Shown here one piece after another: positions 1-6,867 of a stretch of DNA of 10,399 nucleotides. Below the pieces are notes generated by a model. It worked only from the letters and a program-made list of their open reading frames with translations, was not told where the DNA came from and did no database searches. Position numbers and translations under genes: made by a program. Origin of the DNA: Candidatus Accumulibacter sp. UBA704 (GTDB taxonomy: Bacteria > Pseudomonadota > Gammaproteobacteria > Burkholderiales > Rhodocyclaceae). The stretch is from assembly GCA_002304785.1 (NCBI GenBank), contig DBMG01000154.1, forward strand, positions 1 to 10,399, given 5' to 3'. The first letter of the stretch is position 1; each line of letters starts with the position of its first letter.

Positions 1-338
1 TCGTTGATCAGCCCCTTCCAGCCGACCGTGGTGCGCGGCTTTTCGAAGTAAACGCGCATGACGATAAGCAGATCCTTGTCGAATCGCGGCAGCACGTCGT
101 GCAGTCGCCGGGCATACTCCCGCGCGTCCTCGACATCGTGGATCGAACACGGGCCGATGACTACCAGCAGCCGGTCGTCGGCACCGTGCAGCACCCGATG
201 CGCGGCCTGCCGCCCGGCAAATGTCGTCTGCGCGGCGAGATCGCTGGCCGGAAACTCGCGCAGCAGATGCGCGGGCGGAGCCAGTTCGTTGATTTCGAGA
301 ATGCGAAGGTCATCGGTATTCGGTTTGCTGTACGGCAT
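1..338 (-). CDS. aroG: 3-deoxy-7-phosphoheptulonate (DAHP) synthase, AroG type, N-terminal part (runs off left edge)
   Basis: This enzyme condenses phosphoenolpyruvate with erythrose 4-phosphate to make DAHP, the first step of the shikimate pathway in the cytoplasm. Only the first 112 codons and two bases are in the window; the 3' end lies beyond position 1. The translation begins MPYSKPNTDDLRILEINEL. It carries two class I (AroF/G/H) hallmarks: VVIGPCSIHD at residues 59-68, with the metal-binding Cys at 64, and MRVYFEKPRTTVGWKGL at 94-110, which holds the conserved substrate-binding Arg and Lys. The N-terminal TDDLRI..INEL..P stretch resembles the Phe-sensitive E. coli AroG more than AroF, so phenylalanine feedback is likely but inferred. 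The ATG at 338-336 has a good Shine-Dalgarno sequence (AGGGAG, complement of 343-348). The gene lies 45 bp after tldD with no visible terminator, so it may be the last known member of the leftward operon. Confidence 0.95.
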   Translation of the reverse strand, partial: MPYSKPNTDDLRILEINELAPPAHLLREFPASDLAAQTTFAGRQAAHRVLHGADDRLLVVIGPCSIHDVEDAREYARRLHDVLPRFDKDLLIVMRVYFEKPRTTVGWKGLIN

Positions 339-383
339 GGCTCTCCCTGTCGTTTCTTCCCGTCTCAGTCGTTCCCGGATTAT

Positions 384-1844
384 TCAAGCCGTGCCGCCGA
401 CGGTCAAGCCGTCGATGCGCAGGGTCGGCTGGCCCACGCCGACCGGCACGCTCTGCCCGTCCTTGCCGCACATGCCGACGCCGGGATCGAGCTTGAGATC
501 GTTGCCGATCATCACCACTTTCTTCATCGCTTCCGGTCCGTTGCCGATCAGCGTCGCGCCCTTCACCGGGTAGGTCACCTTGCCGTTCTCGATCATGTAG
601 GCCTCGGACATCGAGAAGACGAACTTGCCGTTGGTGATGTCCACCTGCCCGCCGCCGAAATTGACGGCGTAGATCCCCTTCTTCACCGACCTGATGATTT
701 CCTCGACGCTCTTGTCGCCGTTGACCATCGTGGTATTGGTCATGCGCGGCAGCGGCAGATGCGCGAAGGATTCGCGGCGTGCGTTGCCGGTCACCGGGAC
801 GCCCATCAGGCGGGCGTTGAGGCTGTCCTGCATGTAGCCGCGCAGGATGCCGTCCTCGATCAGCACGGTACGCTGCGTCGGGTTGCCTTCATCGTCGATA
901 TTGAGCGAGCCGCGCCGGCCGGGAATGGTGCCGTCATCGACGACAGTGACGCCTTTGGCCGCCACGCGCTGTCCAATCTGCCCCGAGAAAGTGGAACTGC
1001 CCTTGCGGTTGAAATCGCCTTCCAGGCCGTGCCCCACCGCTTCGTGCAGCAGGATGCCTGGCCAGCCCGGACCGAGCACGACGGGCATTTTCCCCGCGGG
1101 GGCCGGCCGCGCGCCCAGATTGGTGACGGCCTGATGCACCGCGGCGCGGGCATATTCGCGCAGGACTTCGTCGGTGAAAAAATCGTAGCCGGTGCGCCCG
1201 CCGCCTCCCGACGAGCCCTGTTCGCGCTTGCCGCCCTCGCCTTCAACGATAACGGTCATCGACACGCGCACCAGCGGACGGATGTCGGCGGCCAGCCTTC
1301 CATCACTCCCGGCGACCAGCACGACTTCGTACTCGCCGGCGAGATGTGCCATGACCTGGGTCACGCGCTTGTCCTCGGCTCGGGCGAAGGCTTCCAGTCG
1401 CTCGAGCAGCCGAACCTTCGCCGTCGCATCGAGCGAGGCCAGCGGATCATGCGGTAGATACAGGGAATGCGCGGCCTTTAGCTCCTTGAGACTGCCCGCA
1501 CGCGCCCGTTTGTGCTGCCCGGCGGCGGCGATGGCGCGCACCGCAGAGGCCGCATCGGCCAGCGCCGGCAGGCTGATGTCGTCGGAGTAGGCATACGCGG
1601 TTTTCTCGCCGGACAAGGCTCGCACGCCGACGCCTTCGTCGATGTTGAAGCTGCCTGACTTGACGATGCCTTCTTCCAGGCTCCAGGCTTCGGTGCGACT
1701 GTACTGGAAGTAGAGGTCGGCGTAATCGACCTCGTGCGTCATGATCCGGCCGATGACCTTGGTCAGATCGGCCACGTCCAGGCCATACGGCGCCAGCAGG
1801 GTTTTCTTGGCCTGCACGAGCAGGGATTGGGCTTTAGCGGTCAT
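384..1844 (-). CDS. tldD: Metalloprotease TldD (TldD/PmbA family)
   Basis: TldD is the zinc-bearing subunit of the TldD-TldE(PmbA) heterodimeric protease. In E. coli that complex trims the microcin B17 leader and degrades unfolded peptides such as CcdA. The 486-residue product matches the family length (E. coli about 481) and aligns by eye with E. coli TldD from end to end. The HEXXXH zinc motif is HEAVGH at residues 267-272, inside LLHEAVGHGLEGDFNR. The third metal ligand is expected to be Cys459 in GMCGKDGQS. Other family blocks are SGGGGRTGYDFF (212-223), RRESFAHLPLPRMTN (356-370), NFGGGQVDIT (395-404) and the C-terminal LTVGGTA. All key residues are present, so it should be active. Its partner PmbA is not in this window. 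The start follows a weak GGAA(AA) ribosome site (complement of 1850-1853) five bases upstream. It sits 23 bp after the amidase gene and is probably cotranscribed with it. Confidence 0.97.
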   Translation of the reverse strand: MTAKAQSLLVQAKKTLLAPYGLDVADLTKVIGRIMTHEVDYADLYFQYSRTEAWSLEEGIVKSGSFNIDEGVGVRALSGEKTAYAYSDDISLPALADAASAVRAIAAAGQHKRARAGSLKELKAAHSLYLPHDPLASLDATAKVRLLERLEAFARAEDKRVTQVMAHLAGEYEVVLVAGSDGRLAADIRPLVRVSMTVIVEGEGGKREQGSSGGGGRTGYDFFTDEVLREYARAAVHQAVTNLGARPAPAGKMPVVLGPGWPGILLHEAVGHGLEGDFNRKGSSTFSGQIGQRVAAKGVTVVDDGTIPGRRGSLNIDDEGNPTQRTVLIEDGILRGYMQDSLNARLMGVPVTGNARRESFAHLPLPRMTNTTMVNGDKSVEEIIRSVKKGIYAVNFGGGQVDITNGKFVFSMSEAYMIENGKVTYPVKGATLIGNGPEAMKKVVMIGNDLKLDPGVGMCGKDGQSVPVGVGQPTLRIDGLTVGGTA

Positions 1845-1867
1845 GAATTTTCCAGTTCAAAAAACAA

Positions 1868-2704
1868 TTACAGCACCCGGTGCGTCAGCGCCGGCAGACT
1901 GGTACGTACTTCGGCAATGCGCGCGTGATCGAGTTCGCCGATCACCACGCCCGCTCCTTTTTCGCGCCGGGCGATCACGTCGCCCCACGGATCGATGAGC
2001 ATGCTGTTGCCGTGCGTCTCGCGGCGATTCTCATGCACGCCGCCCTGCCCGATGGCCAGCACGTAGCACTGGTTCTCGATGGCGCGGGCGCGCAGCAGGA
2101 TTTCCCAGTGCGCTCGCCCGGTGACTTCGGTAAAGGCTGCGGGCAGCACCAGCAGGTCGATTTCCCCCAGTGCGCGGAAGAGTTCGGGAAAGCGCAGGTC
2201 GTAGCAGATGGACAGCCCGACCCGCCCGAACGGCGTGTCGAACGTCACCGGTTGGCGACCCGGCTCGATCGTCGCGCTTTCGTTGTAGCGCTCCTCGCCT
2301 TTCTGGAATCCGAACAGGTGAATCTTGTCGTAGCGCGCGACCCGAGCCCCCTGTGGGTTGAACACCAGGCAGGTGTTGAGCACCTTGTCCGGCACGCTGG
2401 CGACCAGCGGCATCGATCCGCCGACCACCCAGATGCCGTGCTTGCTGGCCGTCTCTGCCAGAAAGTCCTGGATCGGCCCGCTGCCGTCAATTTCGCGCGC
2501 GGCTATCTTGTCGGAATCGCGCCTGCCCATGATCGGGAAGTATTCCGGGAGGGCCACCAGATCGGCGCCCTGGGCCACGGCTTCGGCGATCAACGTGCCG
2601 GCGGCCTGCAGGTTTTCCTCGACCCGCGTGGTGGAGATCATCTGGATGGCGGCGACGAGGGCGCTCTTCGGCTCCGCGCACATTTCATCGTTGGGAAGGC
2701 TCAT
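1868..2704 (-). CDS. Carbon-nitrogen hydrolase of the Nit1/Nit2 type, probable deaminated glutathione amidase
   Basis: This is a 278-residue nitrilase-superfamily amidohydrolase. The Glu-Lys-Cys triad is visible: Glu54 in ALPEYFP, Lys127 in RYDKIHLF and Cys167 in SICYDLRFPELFR. The YDKIHLF and CYDLRFPELFR blocks are typical of the Nit1/Nit2 branch. Bacterial members of that branch hydrolyse deaminated glutathione, a side product of transaminases, as a metabolite-repair step. An omega-amidase acting on 2-oxoglutaramate-type substrates is the main alternative. The open frame extends upstream to 2794, but those 30 residues are basic and unlike the family. I chose the ATG at 2704-2702 because the ribosome site CCAGGAG (complement of 2711-2717) lies six bases before it and the protein then has the usual family length. 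This start lies inside the 3' end of yhdP, giving a 20-bp overlap in a different frame and suggesting translational coupling. The protein should be cytoplasmic; no signal peptide is seen. Confidence 0.93.
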   Translation of the reverse strand: MSLPNDEMCAEPKSALVAAIQMISTTRVEENLQAAGTLIAEAVAQGADLVALPEYFPIMGRRDSDKIAAREIDGSGPIQDFLAETASKHGIWVVGGSMPLVASVPDKVLNTCLVFNPQGARVARYDKIHLFGFQKGEERYNESATIEPGRQPVTFDTPFGRVGLSICYDLRFPELFRALGEIDLLVLPAAFTEVTGRAHWEILLRARAIENQCYVLAIGQGGVHENRRETHGNSMLIDPWGDVIARREKGAGVVIGELDHARIAEVRTSLPALTHRVL

Positions 2705-5700
2705 TGGCGACTCCTGGTGAATTCGTTGCACCCGGCTGGCGCGGCGACGTCGCCGCGGGTGCGTTGGCAGACAGTTTTTCGACCTTGGGATCATCCCATG
2801 TACCGGTAATCAGGTAGTTGAAGCCGAACATCCCGCCCAGCGGATTCTGCAATACTTTGTTGGCCAGCCAGGTCGCCGCCCCCACCGCCGGATTGACGAT
2901 CGCCAACCCCAGCGCCGCCGTATCCCCCACCTCCGGCCGCACATTGACATTGAGCTTCTGCGTTTCGCGCTTGAGATCGACCTCGCCGTACATCATCACC
3001 CGAGCGTTCGCGCCGTCGATCTGCAGGCGCTCGGTGCGCATTACCCCTTTCTGCACTCCCACCTTTCCGGCGATGTTGTCAAAGGCGAATCCCTCGCTGA
3101 ACACGTCCCTGAAATCCAGGGTAATCCGGCGCGGCAGGTTTTGCAGGCTGATCAGCCCGAGCAGCTTCCCGGCGGCGCCGGGATCGAGCTTGAGGAACTG
3201 CCCCTTGCTCGCTTCCAGATTCAGGTCGCCGTTCATCGTGGCATAGTCGATATCCGTCGGCGGACCATTCCAGGTGAGCTTTCCTTCCAGTTGCGCCGCA
3301 CCCGCGCGCACAGTGCCCGGATAGCCCATCCGGCCGAGCAGGCTGCCGACATCGGCGCTATCGACCTTGAAGCTCAACTGCGTGCGGTTTGTGGCACCGG
3401 CACGTTGCCACGAGCCCTTGCCGTTGAAAACACCGTGAGGATTGGAGGCCTGGATGCGGTTCAGGTTCCACACCCCGCCGTCGTTGCTGGCCTGCAGTTC
3501 GAGCCGGCCGAAACGCAGTTGCCGCACGGAAAAATCCTCGGCGATGACGTCGAGCGCCGGCAGCTTGCTGGTCGGCTCGCTTGGCGTCGATGCGGGCTGC
3601 GCTGGGGAATGGTCGATCGCCAGCCGGCTGAGCCGCATGGCAAGCCGCCCGTTGCCTTCCCCGTCCCAGTTGATGTCCCCGGCGGCCTGCCGCGAGTTCA
3701 GTCGTATTTTCCACTGCCGCTGACTGGCCGTCGCCTGCAGATCGACGTCGTTCCAATGCATGCCGCGCACGAGAAGATCCCCTGCCAGCAGGCTGACCGT
3801 ATCCGGCGTGAAGGAAGATGGCGCCTGTCCGGAAGCACTCCCGGCGGCCGAATCGAGCACCTTCTGCCAGGCGTCGAGGTCCAGTTTTTTGGCAGACATT
3901 GCCACGGCAACCCCTTTTTCGGGAAGCTGCAGCGGACGACCGATCGCGATAGCCCCCTTCTCGGCGACAAACCCCTCGCCCGCTGTTCTGCGACGAACCA
4001 TCTGCATCGACATGATCGAGCCCAGAGACGCACTGACCTGGTCGCGCGCGGCAGCGTCGACCTTGCCGCCGTTAGCCACGTTGCCTGACGGCAGCAGAAT
4101 CTTTTCGAAACGGAACGGCAGCGCCTCGCCGGCGGCCTTCGCAAACGGCTCTGGCAAGGCCGAAGCCAGGCCGTTGAGCGTCGATTCGACCACCAGGTCG
4201 GCATTGCGCTTGTTGATCCGGATTTCGCCGCGATAGGGGGTAGTCCCCGACAGGCTGGCCAGAACGGGATGATCGGATTGCTTGCGCAACTGGGCGATAT
4301 CCACCGAGCCGTTGGCGGTGATCAGTACGCGACCGTCCTTCTGCAATCCTCCCTGTATTTTCAGCGGACCGCCGAACAGCGTGGCGTTGATCTCCGGTAC
4401 GTTCAGATCGCTGCCGGAGAATCGGATGCTGCCGTTGACCTGGCGCAAGGGCGGCAGCGCCGAATCGACCGTCACTTCGTTGTTGACGATGCGATAGGTG
4501 CCGGCGATCTTCGATTCGCCGAGTTTCGCTTCTTCCAGCGGGATGGTCAGGTCGATGTCGAGACGTCCGTTGCCGTTGGCGCGCATGTCCTCGGTAAAGT
4601 GGTCGATCTGTGCGGCCACCGGACTCTGGTCGATGAACTTGAGGAATTCCGAAGTCGGCCCGTCGGCTTGTCCCTTGACGTAAAGGGTGGACACCGGCGC
4701 ATCGAAATCGGGAATCACGGCCCGCGTATTGGAGAGCTTGGCGCCGAGAATCCGCCCCCGCTGCGCGTCGACCACCATGCCGTTGCCTTCGAAGCGGAGA
4801 TCCCCGTTGATGCCGTCGATGCGCGGCCACCCCTTGCCGTAGTCGAGGACGGCATCGCGCGCCTTGACTGTTACCAGGAACTGCCCGAGGCTCTTGTCGA
4901 GGAACGGGAAGTCCTTCAGGTTCCCTTTCAGGATCAGCTTGGCCTCGGTCGCCTTTCCCGACAGCAGGGAATCGCGCAGCCAGTCACGGGCGCCCTTGCC
5001 CACCACGTGAGGCATGTAGCGCCAAACGGCGCGGGCGTCCGCGCGTGTCAGCGCTGCGGTCATGTCGATGATGCCCGGCCCGTCGTCCGACGTGCGATAG
5101 GTGCCTGTCGCCGAACCGGCCGCTTCGGGACCGGCGAATTCCGCCTGCGACAGTTCCGCTTCCAGTTCTCCCCGGTTGATCTTCCAGCCGGCCTGCGCAA
5201 CCAGCGAATCAAGCCGGATCAAGGACTCCGGGAAAACCGAAGGCAGGTCGAGAGAGGATTGACCGGAACGCAAGACGACCTTGCCCCCCTTTTCCGTGGC
5301 TTCCAGGCTGCCGGAAATCCCGGAGAACCCTGGGAAATACCCTTTGGCCTTCAGCCCCAGGTCCTGCATCGCCGTTTTCAACGCATAGGTCTGCAGGCTC
5401 TCGGCATTGCCTTTCCAGCGCGCGCTCAACCCGCTGACCTGGCCGCGGGGCGCATGGTCGTTGAGCAATTTACGGGAGTGAGCATCGAAGGGCAAATAGG
5501 CAGCGAGGCGCGTCAGCGCACCGACATCCAGCCGGGTAACGCCGGCGCTGCCGACAAAGCTCCCGGTGTCGCGATCATCCTGCCACTCGACCTCGAAATC
5601 CGTCGGATCGATACGGATCGGATCGGCGTTGCCTTCGGCGCTTCCCGCCGTCCCCCGCGACAGAAGCATGACGTTGCGCCCCTTCATGGCGAATCCGGTC

Positions 5701-6683
5701 GCCGGGAAACGCACCTGCAAGCGCCCGGACATCCGATCAACGTCCAGGGACGGCAGGTCGCCGGCGAGTTTCAGGCTCACATCCTGCAACGAGACGTCCG
5801 CCGTCACCTCGCGCAGCGCGCCGCCCGCGATGAACAGCCAGGTGCGCAAGGCACCGCTGCCGTGCGGCAAAGCCACCGGATAGTCAACCCAGTGGCGCCA
5901 GATCGCCAGGTCGGCGTAATCGATCTCCGCATACAGCTGACCGGACCATTCGTTCAAGGCGTCGAAATCCGTCCCTCGGAAATCGCCGCGAACGTCGATG
6001 CGCGCGGCAAAACCTTCCGGCGGCAAGGCCGTCAAGCCAAAGCGGTGCTGTCGGCCATCGTTGTCGAGGGCAAAATTGACGTCTTCGAGGATCAGCGCCG
6101 GAGCCCCTCGCTGTTCATCTTCCCAGACCAGCGTCGCGCCTCTGATGCGGATACGCCGCTGTTCCAGGATCCAGGAGGACACATCTCGGTCATCCCCTTC
6201 CTGGGTGAGCGGAATGCCGGCGACGAACAGGCGGCCATCGCCGCTCCTGCGCAGATGCAATGTCGGCTCGTCGATACGCAGCAGGCGCAAACGCAACTGG
6301 GCATTCGGCACCGACCACCAGGAAAGCACTGTTTCGACACGCGAGAACGCCAGTGCCGGCCGCCCTTCGGCGTCGGCCACGCGCACGTCGTAAAGGGTCA
6401 GATCGGGGTTGATTCCCGCCCAGCTGGCTTCGATGCGTCCAATGCTGACCGCCTGCCCCAGCCCTTCGCCGACCAGCCGCTCGATGGTGGGGCGATACTC
6501 CTCGATGTGCGGCAGAACGACGTAGCGCAACGCCAGAACCGTCAGGACAAAGGAGAAATAGACCAGCCAGAACGCCCAGACAAGCACGCGCCACACCCCG
6601 CGGCCCACCGGTCCGGAAACAAACGGCAGCAGAAGGTGAAAGCGGTGGTAAAGCGCCGCGCGCAAGGCATTTCCACGCATCAT
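2685..6683 (-). CDS. yhdP: YhdP family AsmA-like envelope protein (DUF3971 / TIGR02099 type)
   Basis: This is a 1332-residue protein of the AsmA-like clan. E. coli YhdP (about 1266 residues) is anchored in the inner membrane, spans the periplasm and, with TamB and YdbH, helps move phospholipids to the outer membrane. Visible here are a short basic cytoplasmic start, one hydrophobic anchor at about residues 31-57 (WRVLVWAFWLVYFSFVL at its core), then a long periplasmic body. The conserved block after the anchor includes GRIEASWAGINPDLTLYDV (82-100). The body is a string of beta-strand-rich segments with repeated 'G.L..DG.' turns, as in the hydrophobic groove of this clan. The family C-terminal signature FNYLITGTWDDPKVEKL begins at about 1288. 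A 27-residue Ala/Pro/Ser-rich tail (1306-1332) follows and looks dispensable. Two adjacent ATGs at 6683 and 6680 could both start it; AGGCGG lies about seven bases upstream of the first. It is the first gene of the leftward block, and yhdP next to tldD is also the E. coli order. Confidence 0.95.
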   Translation of the reverse strand: MMRGNALRAALYHRFHLLLPFVSGPVGRGVWRVLVWAFWLVYFSFVLTVLALRYVVLPHIEEYRPTIERLVGEGLGQAVSIGRIEASWAGINPDLTLYDVRVADAEGRPALAFSRVETVLSWWSVPNAQLRLRLLRIDEPTLHLRRSGDGRLFVAGIPLTQEGDDRDVSSWILEQRRIRIRGATLVWEDEQRGAPALILEDVNFALDNDGRQHRFGLTALPPEGFAARIDVRGDFRGTDFDALNEWSGQLYAEIDYADLAIWRHWVDYPVALPHGSGALRTWLFIAGGALREVTADVSLQDVSLKLAGDLPSLDVDRMSGRLQVRFPATGFAMKGRNVMLLSRGTAGSAEGNADPIRIDPTDFEVEWQDDRDTGSFVGSAGVTRLDVGALTRLAAYLPFDAHSRKLLNDHAPRGQVSGLSARWKGNAESLQTYALKTAMQDLGLKAKGYFPGFSGISGSLEATEKGGKVVLRSGQSSLDLPSVFPESLIRLDSLVAQAGWKINRGELEAELSQAEFAGPEAAGSATGTYRTSDDGPGIIDMTAALTRADARAVWRYMPHVVGKGARDWLRDSLLSGKATEAKLILKGNLKDFPFLDKSLGQFLVTVKARDAVLDYGKGWPRIDGINGDLRFEGNGMVVDAQRGRILGAKLSNTRAVIPDFDAPVSTLYVKGQADGPTSEFLKFIDQSPVAAQIDHFTEDMRANGNGRLDIDLTIPLEEAKLGESKIAGTYRIVNNEVTVDSALPPLRQVNGSIRFSGSDLNVPEINATLFGGPLKIQGGLQKDGRVLITANGSVDIAQLRKQSDHPVLASLSGTTPYRGEIRINKRNADLVVESTLNGLASALPEPFAKAAGEALPFRFEKILLPSGNVANGGKVDAAARDQVSASLGSIMSMQMVRRRTAGEGFVAEKGAIAIGRPLQLPEKGVAVAMSAKKLDLDAWQKVLDSAAGSASGQAPSSFTPDTVSLLAGDLLVRGMHWNDVDLQATASQRQWKIRLNSRQAAGDINWDGEGNGRLAMRLSRLAIDHSPAQPASTPSEPTSKLPALDVIAEDFSVRQLRFGRLELQASNDGGVWNLNRIQASNPHGVFNGKGSWQRAGATNRTQLSFKVDSADVGSLLGRMGYPGTVRAGAAQLEGKLTWNGPPTDIDYATMNGDLNLEASKGQFLKLDPGAAGKLLGLISLQNLPRRITLDFRDVFSEGFAFDNIAGKVGVQKGVMRTERLQIDGANARVMMYGEVDLKRETQKLNVNVRPEVGDTAALGLAIVNPAVGAATWLANKVLQNPLGGMFGFNYLITGTWDDPKVEKLSANAPAATSPRQPGATNSPGVANEPSQR
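2711..2717 (-). promoter_or_regulatory. Ribosome binding site that fixes the amidase start
   Basis: The minus strand reads CCAGGAG here, followed by six bases and then ATG at 2704-2702. It lies wholly within the last codons of yhdP. It supports the internal start at 2704 over the longer frame beginning at 2794. Confidence 0.8.
2740..2757. repeat. Perfect 18-bp palindrome near the yhdP 3' end
   Basis: The sequence CGCGGCGACGTCGCCGCG equals its own reverse complement. In RNA it can fold as a 7-bp all-GC stem with an ACGT tetraloop. It lies in the Ala/Pro-rich tail codons of yhdP, about 36 bases before the amidase ATG. No U-run follows, so it is not a classical terminator. Confidence 0.7.
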
Positions 6684-6706
6684 GATGTTGCCGCCTGCGG
6701 AATGCT

Positions 6707-6736
6707 TTGCCTGTTTTCGATGAACGTCACTAGAAT
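6707..6736 (+). promoter_or_regulatory. Candidate sigma-70 promoter for glnE
   Basis: TTGCCT at 6707-6712 and TAGAAT at 6731-6736 are separated by 18 bp, which fits a -35/-10 pair with 4 of 6 and 5 of 6 consensus matches. Transcription would begin near 6743 and leave a leader of about 125 nt before the glnE ATG. This is a consensus match by eye only. Confidence 0.4.
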
Positions 6737-6753
6737 GATGCGAACCCTGTCAA
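6727..6753 (-). promoter_or_regulatory. Candidate sigma-70 promoter for yhdP and the leftward genes
   Basis: On the minus strand a perfect TTGACA (complement of 6748-6753) is followed after 15 bp by TAGTGA (complement of 6727-6732). The spacing is short and the -10 is poor, so only the -35 is strong. The start point would be roughly 35-40 bases before the yhdP ATG. The -10 box overlaps that of the rightward candidate. Confidence 0.3.
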
Positions 6754-6760
6754 CCTGTCC

Positions 6761-6815
6761 GGACCTCAATTGTAACTTGTAACGGCTTCGACCTCCGTTC
6801 GCCCCCGGGAGGTCC
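6761..6815 (+). promoter_or_regulatory. Possible alternative hairpins in the glnE leader
   Basis: GACCTCC (6790-6796) can pair with GGAGGTC (6808-6814) around an 11-nt loop. The upstream GGACCTC (6761-6767) can pair with GAGGTCC (6809-6815). Both use the same downstream arm, so they exclude each other. Neither is followed by a U-run. GTCCGGAC at 6757-6764 is also a perfect 8-bp palindrome. The pairing is read directly from the sequence; a regulatory role is inference. Confidence 0.3.
6770..6783 (+). repeat. Tandem 7-bp direct repeat TTGTAAC x2
   Basis: Two adjacent copies of TTGTAAC occur in the divergent yhdP/glnE intergenic region, between the candidate promoters and the glnE start. This could be a small operator or a chance repeat. 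I do not recognise it as a known binding site. Confidence 0.4.
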
Positions 6816-6867
6816 ATCCTGACACCACCGACACTCCCGATACTCCAATAACGCAGCCGAAGAGCAA

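Noticed and set aside
99..1457. 452-codon open frame on the plus strand antisense to tldD and aroG
   Set aside because: It shadows two recognised genes and crosses their boundary. The His/Asp/Arg-rich product resembles no family I know.
2705..2794. N-terminal extension of the amidase to an ATG at 2794
   Set aside because: The extra 30 residues are basic and low-complexity, lie within yhdP coding sequence and are not family-like, while 2704 has a well-placed AGGAG.
1880..2809. 309-codon open frame on the plus strand antisense to the amidase gene
   Set aside because: The amidase on the minus strand has an intact Glu-Lys-Cys triad; this frame has no motif and no good ribosome site.
5604..5625. 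Three close copies of CGGATCG
   Set aside because: They lie inside yhdP and are explained by repeated Asp-Pro and Ile-Arg-Ile codons; no array or spacing pattern suggests a site.
4269..6782. 837-codon open frame on the plus strand antisense to yhdP
   Set aside because: Its translation is rich in Arg, Gln, His, Asp and Pro with no recognisable domain or hydrophobic segment. It exactly shadows yhdP, whose protein is clearly real. Long antisense frames are expected in GC-rich coding DNA.
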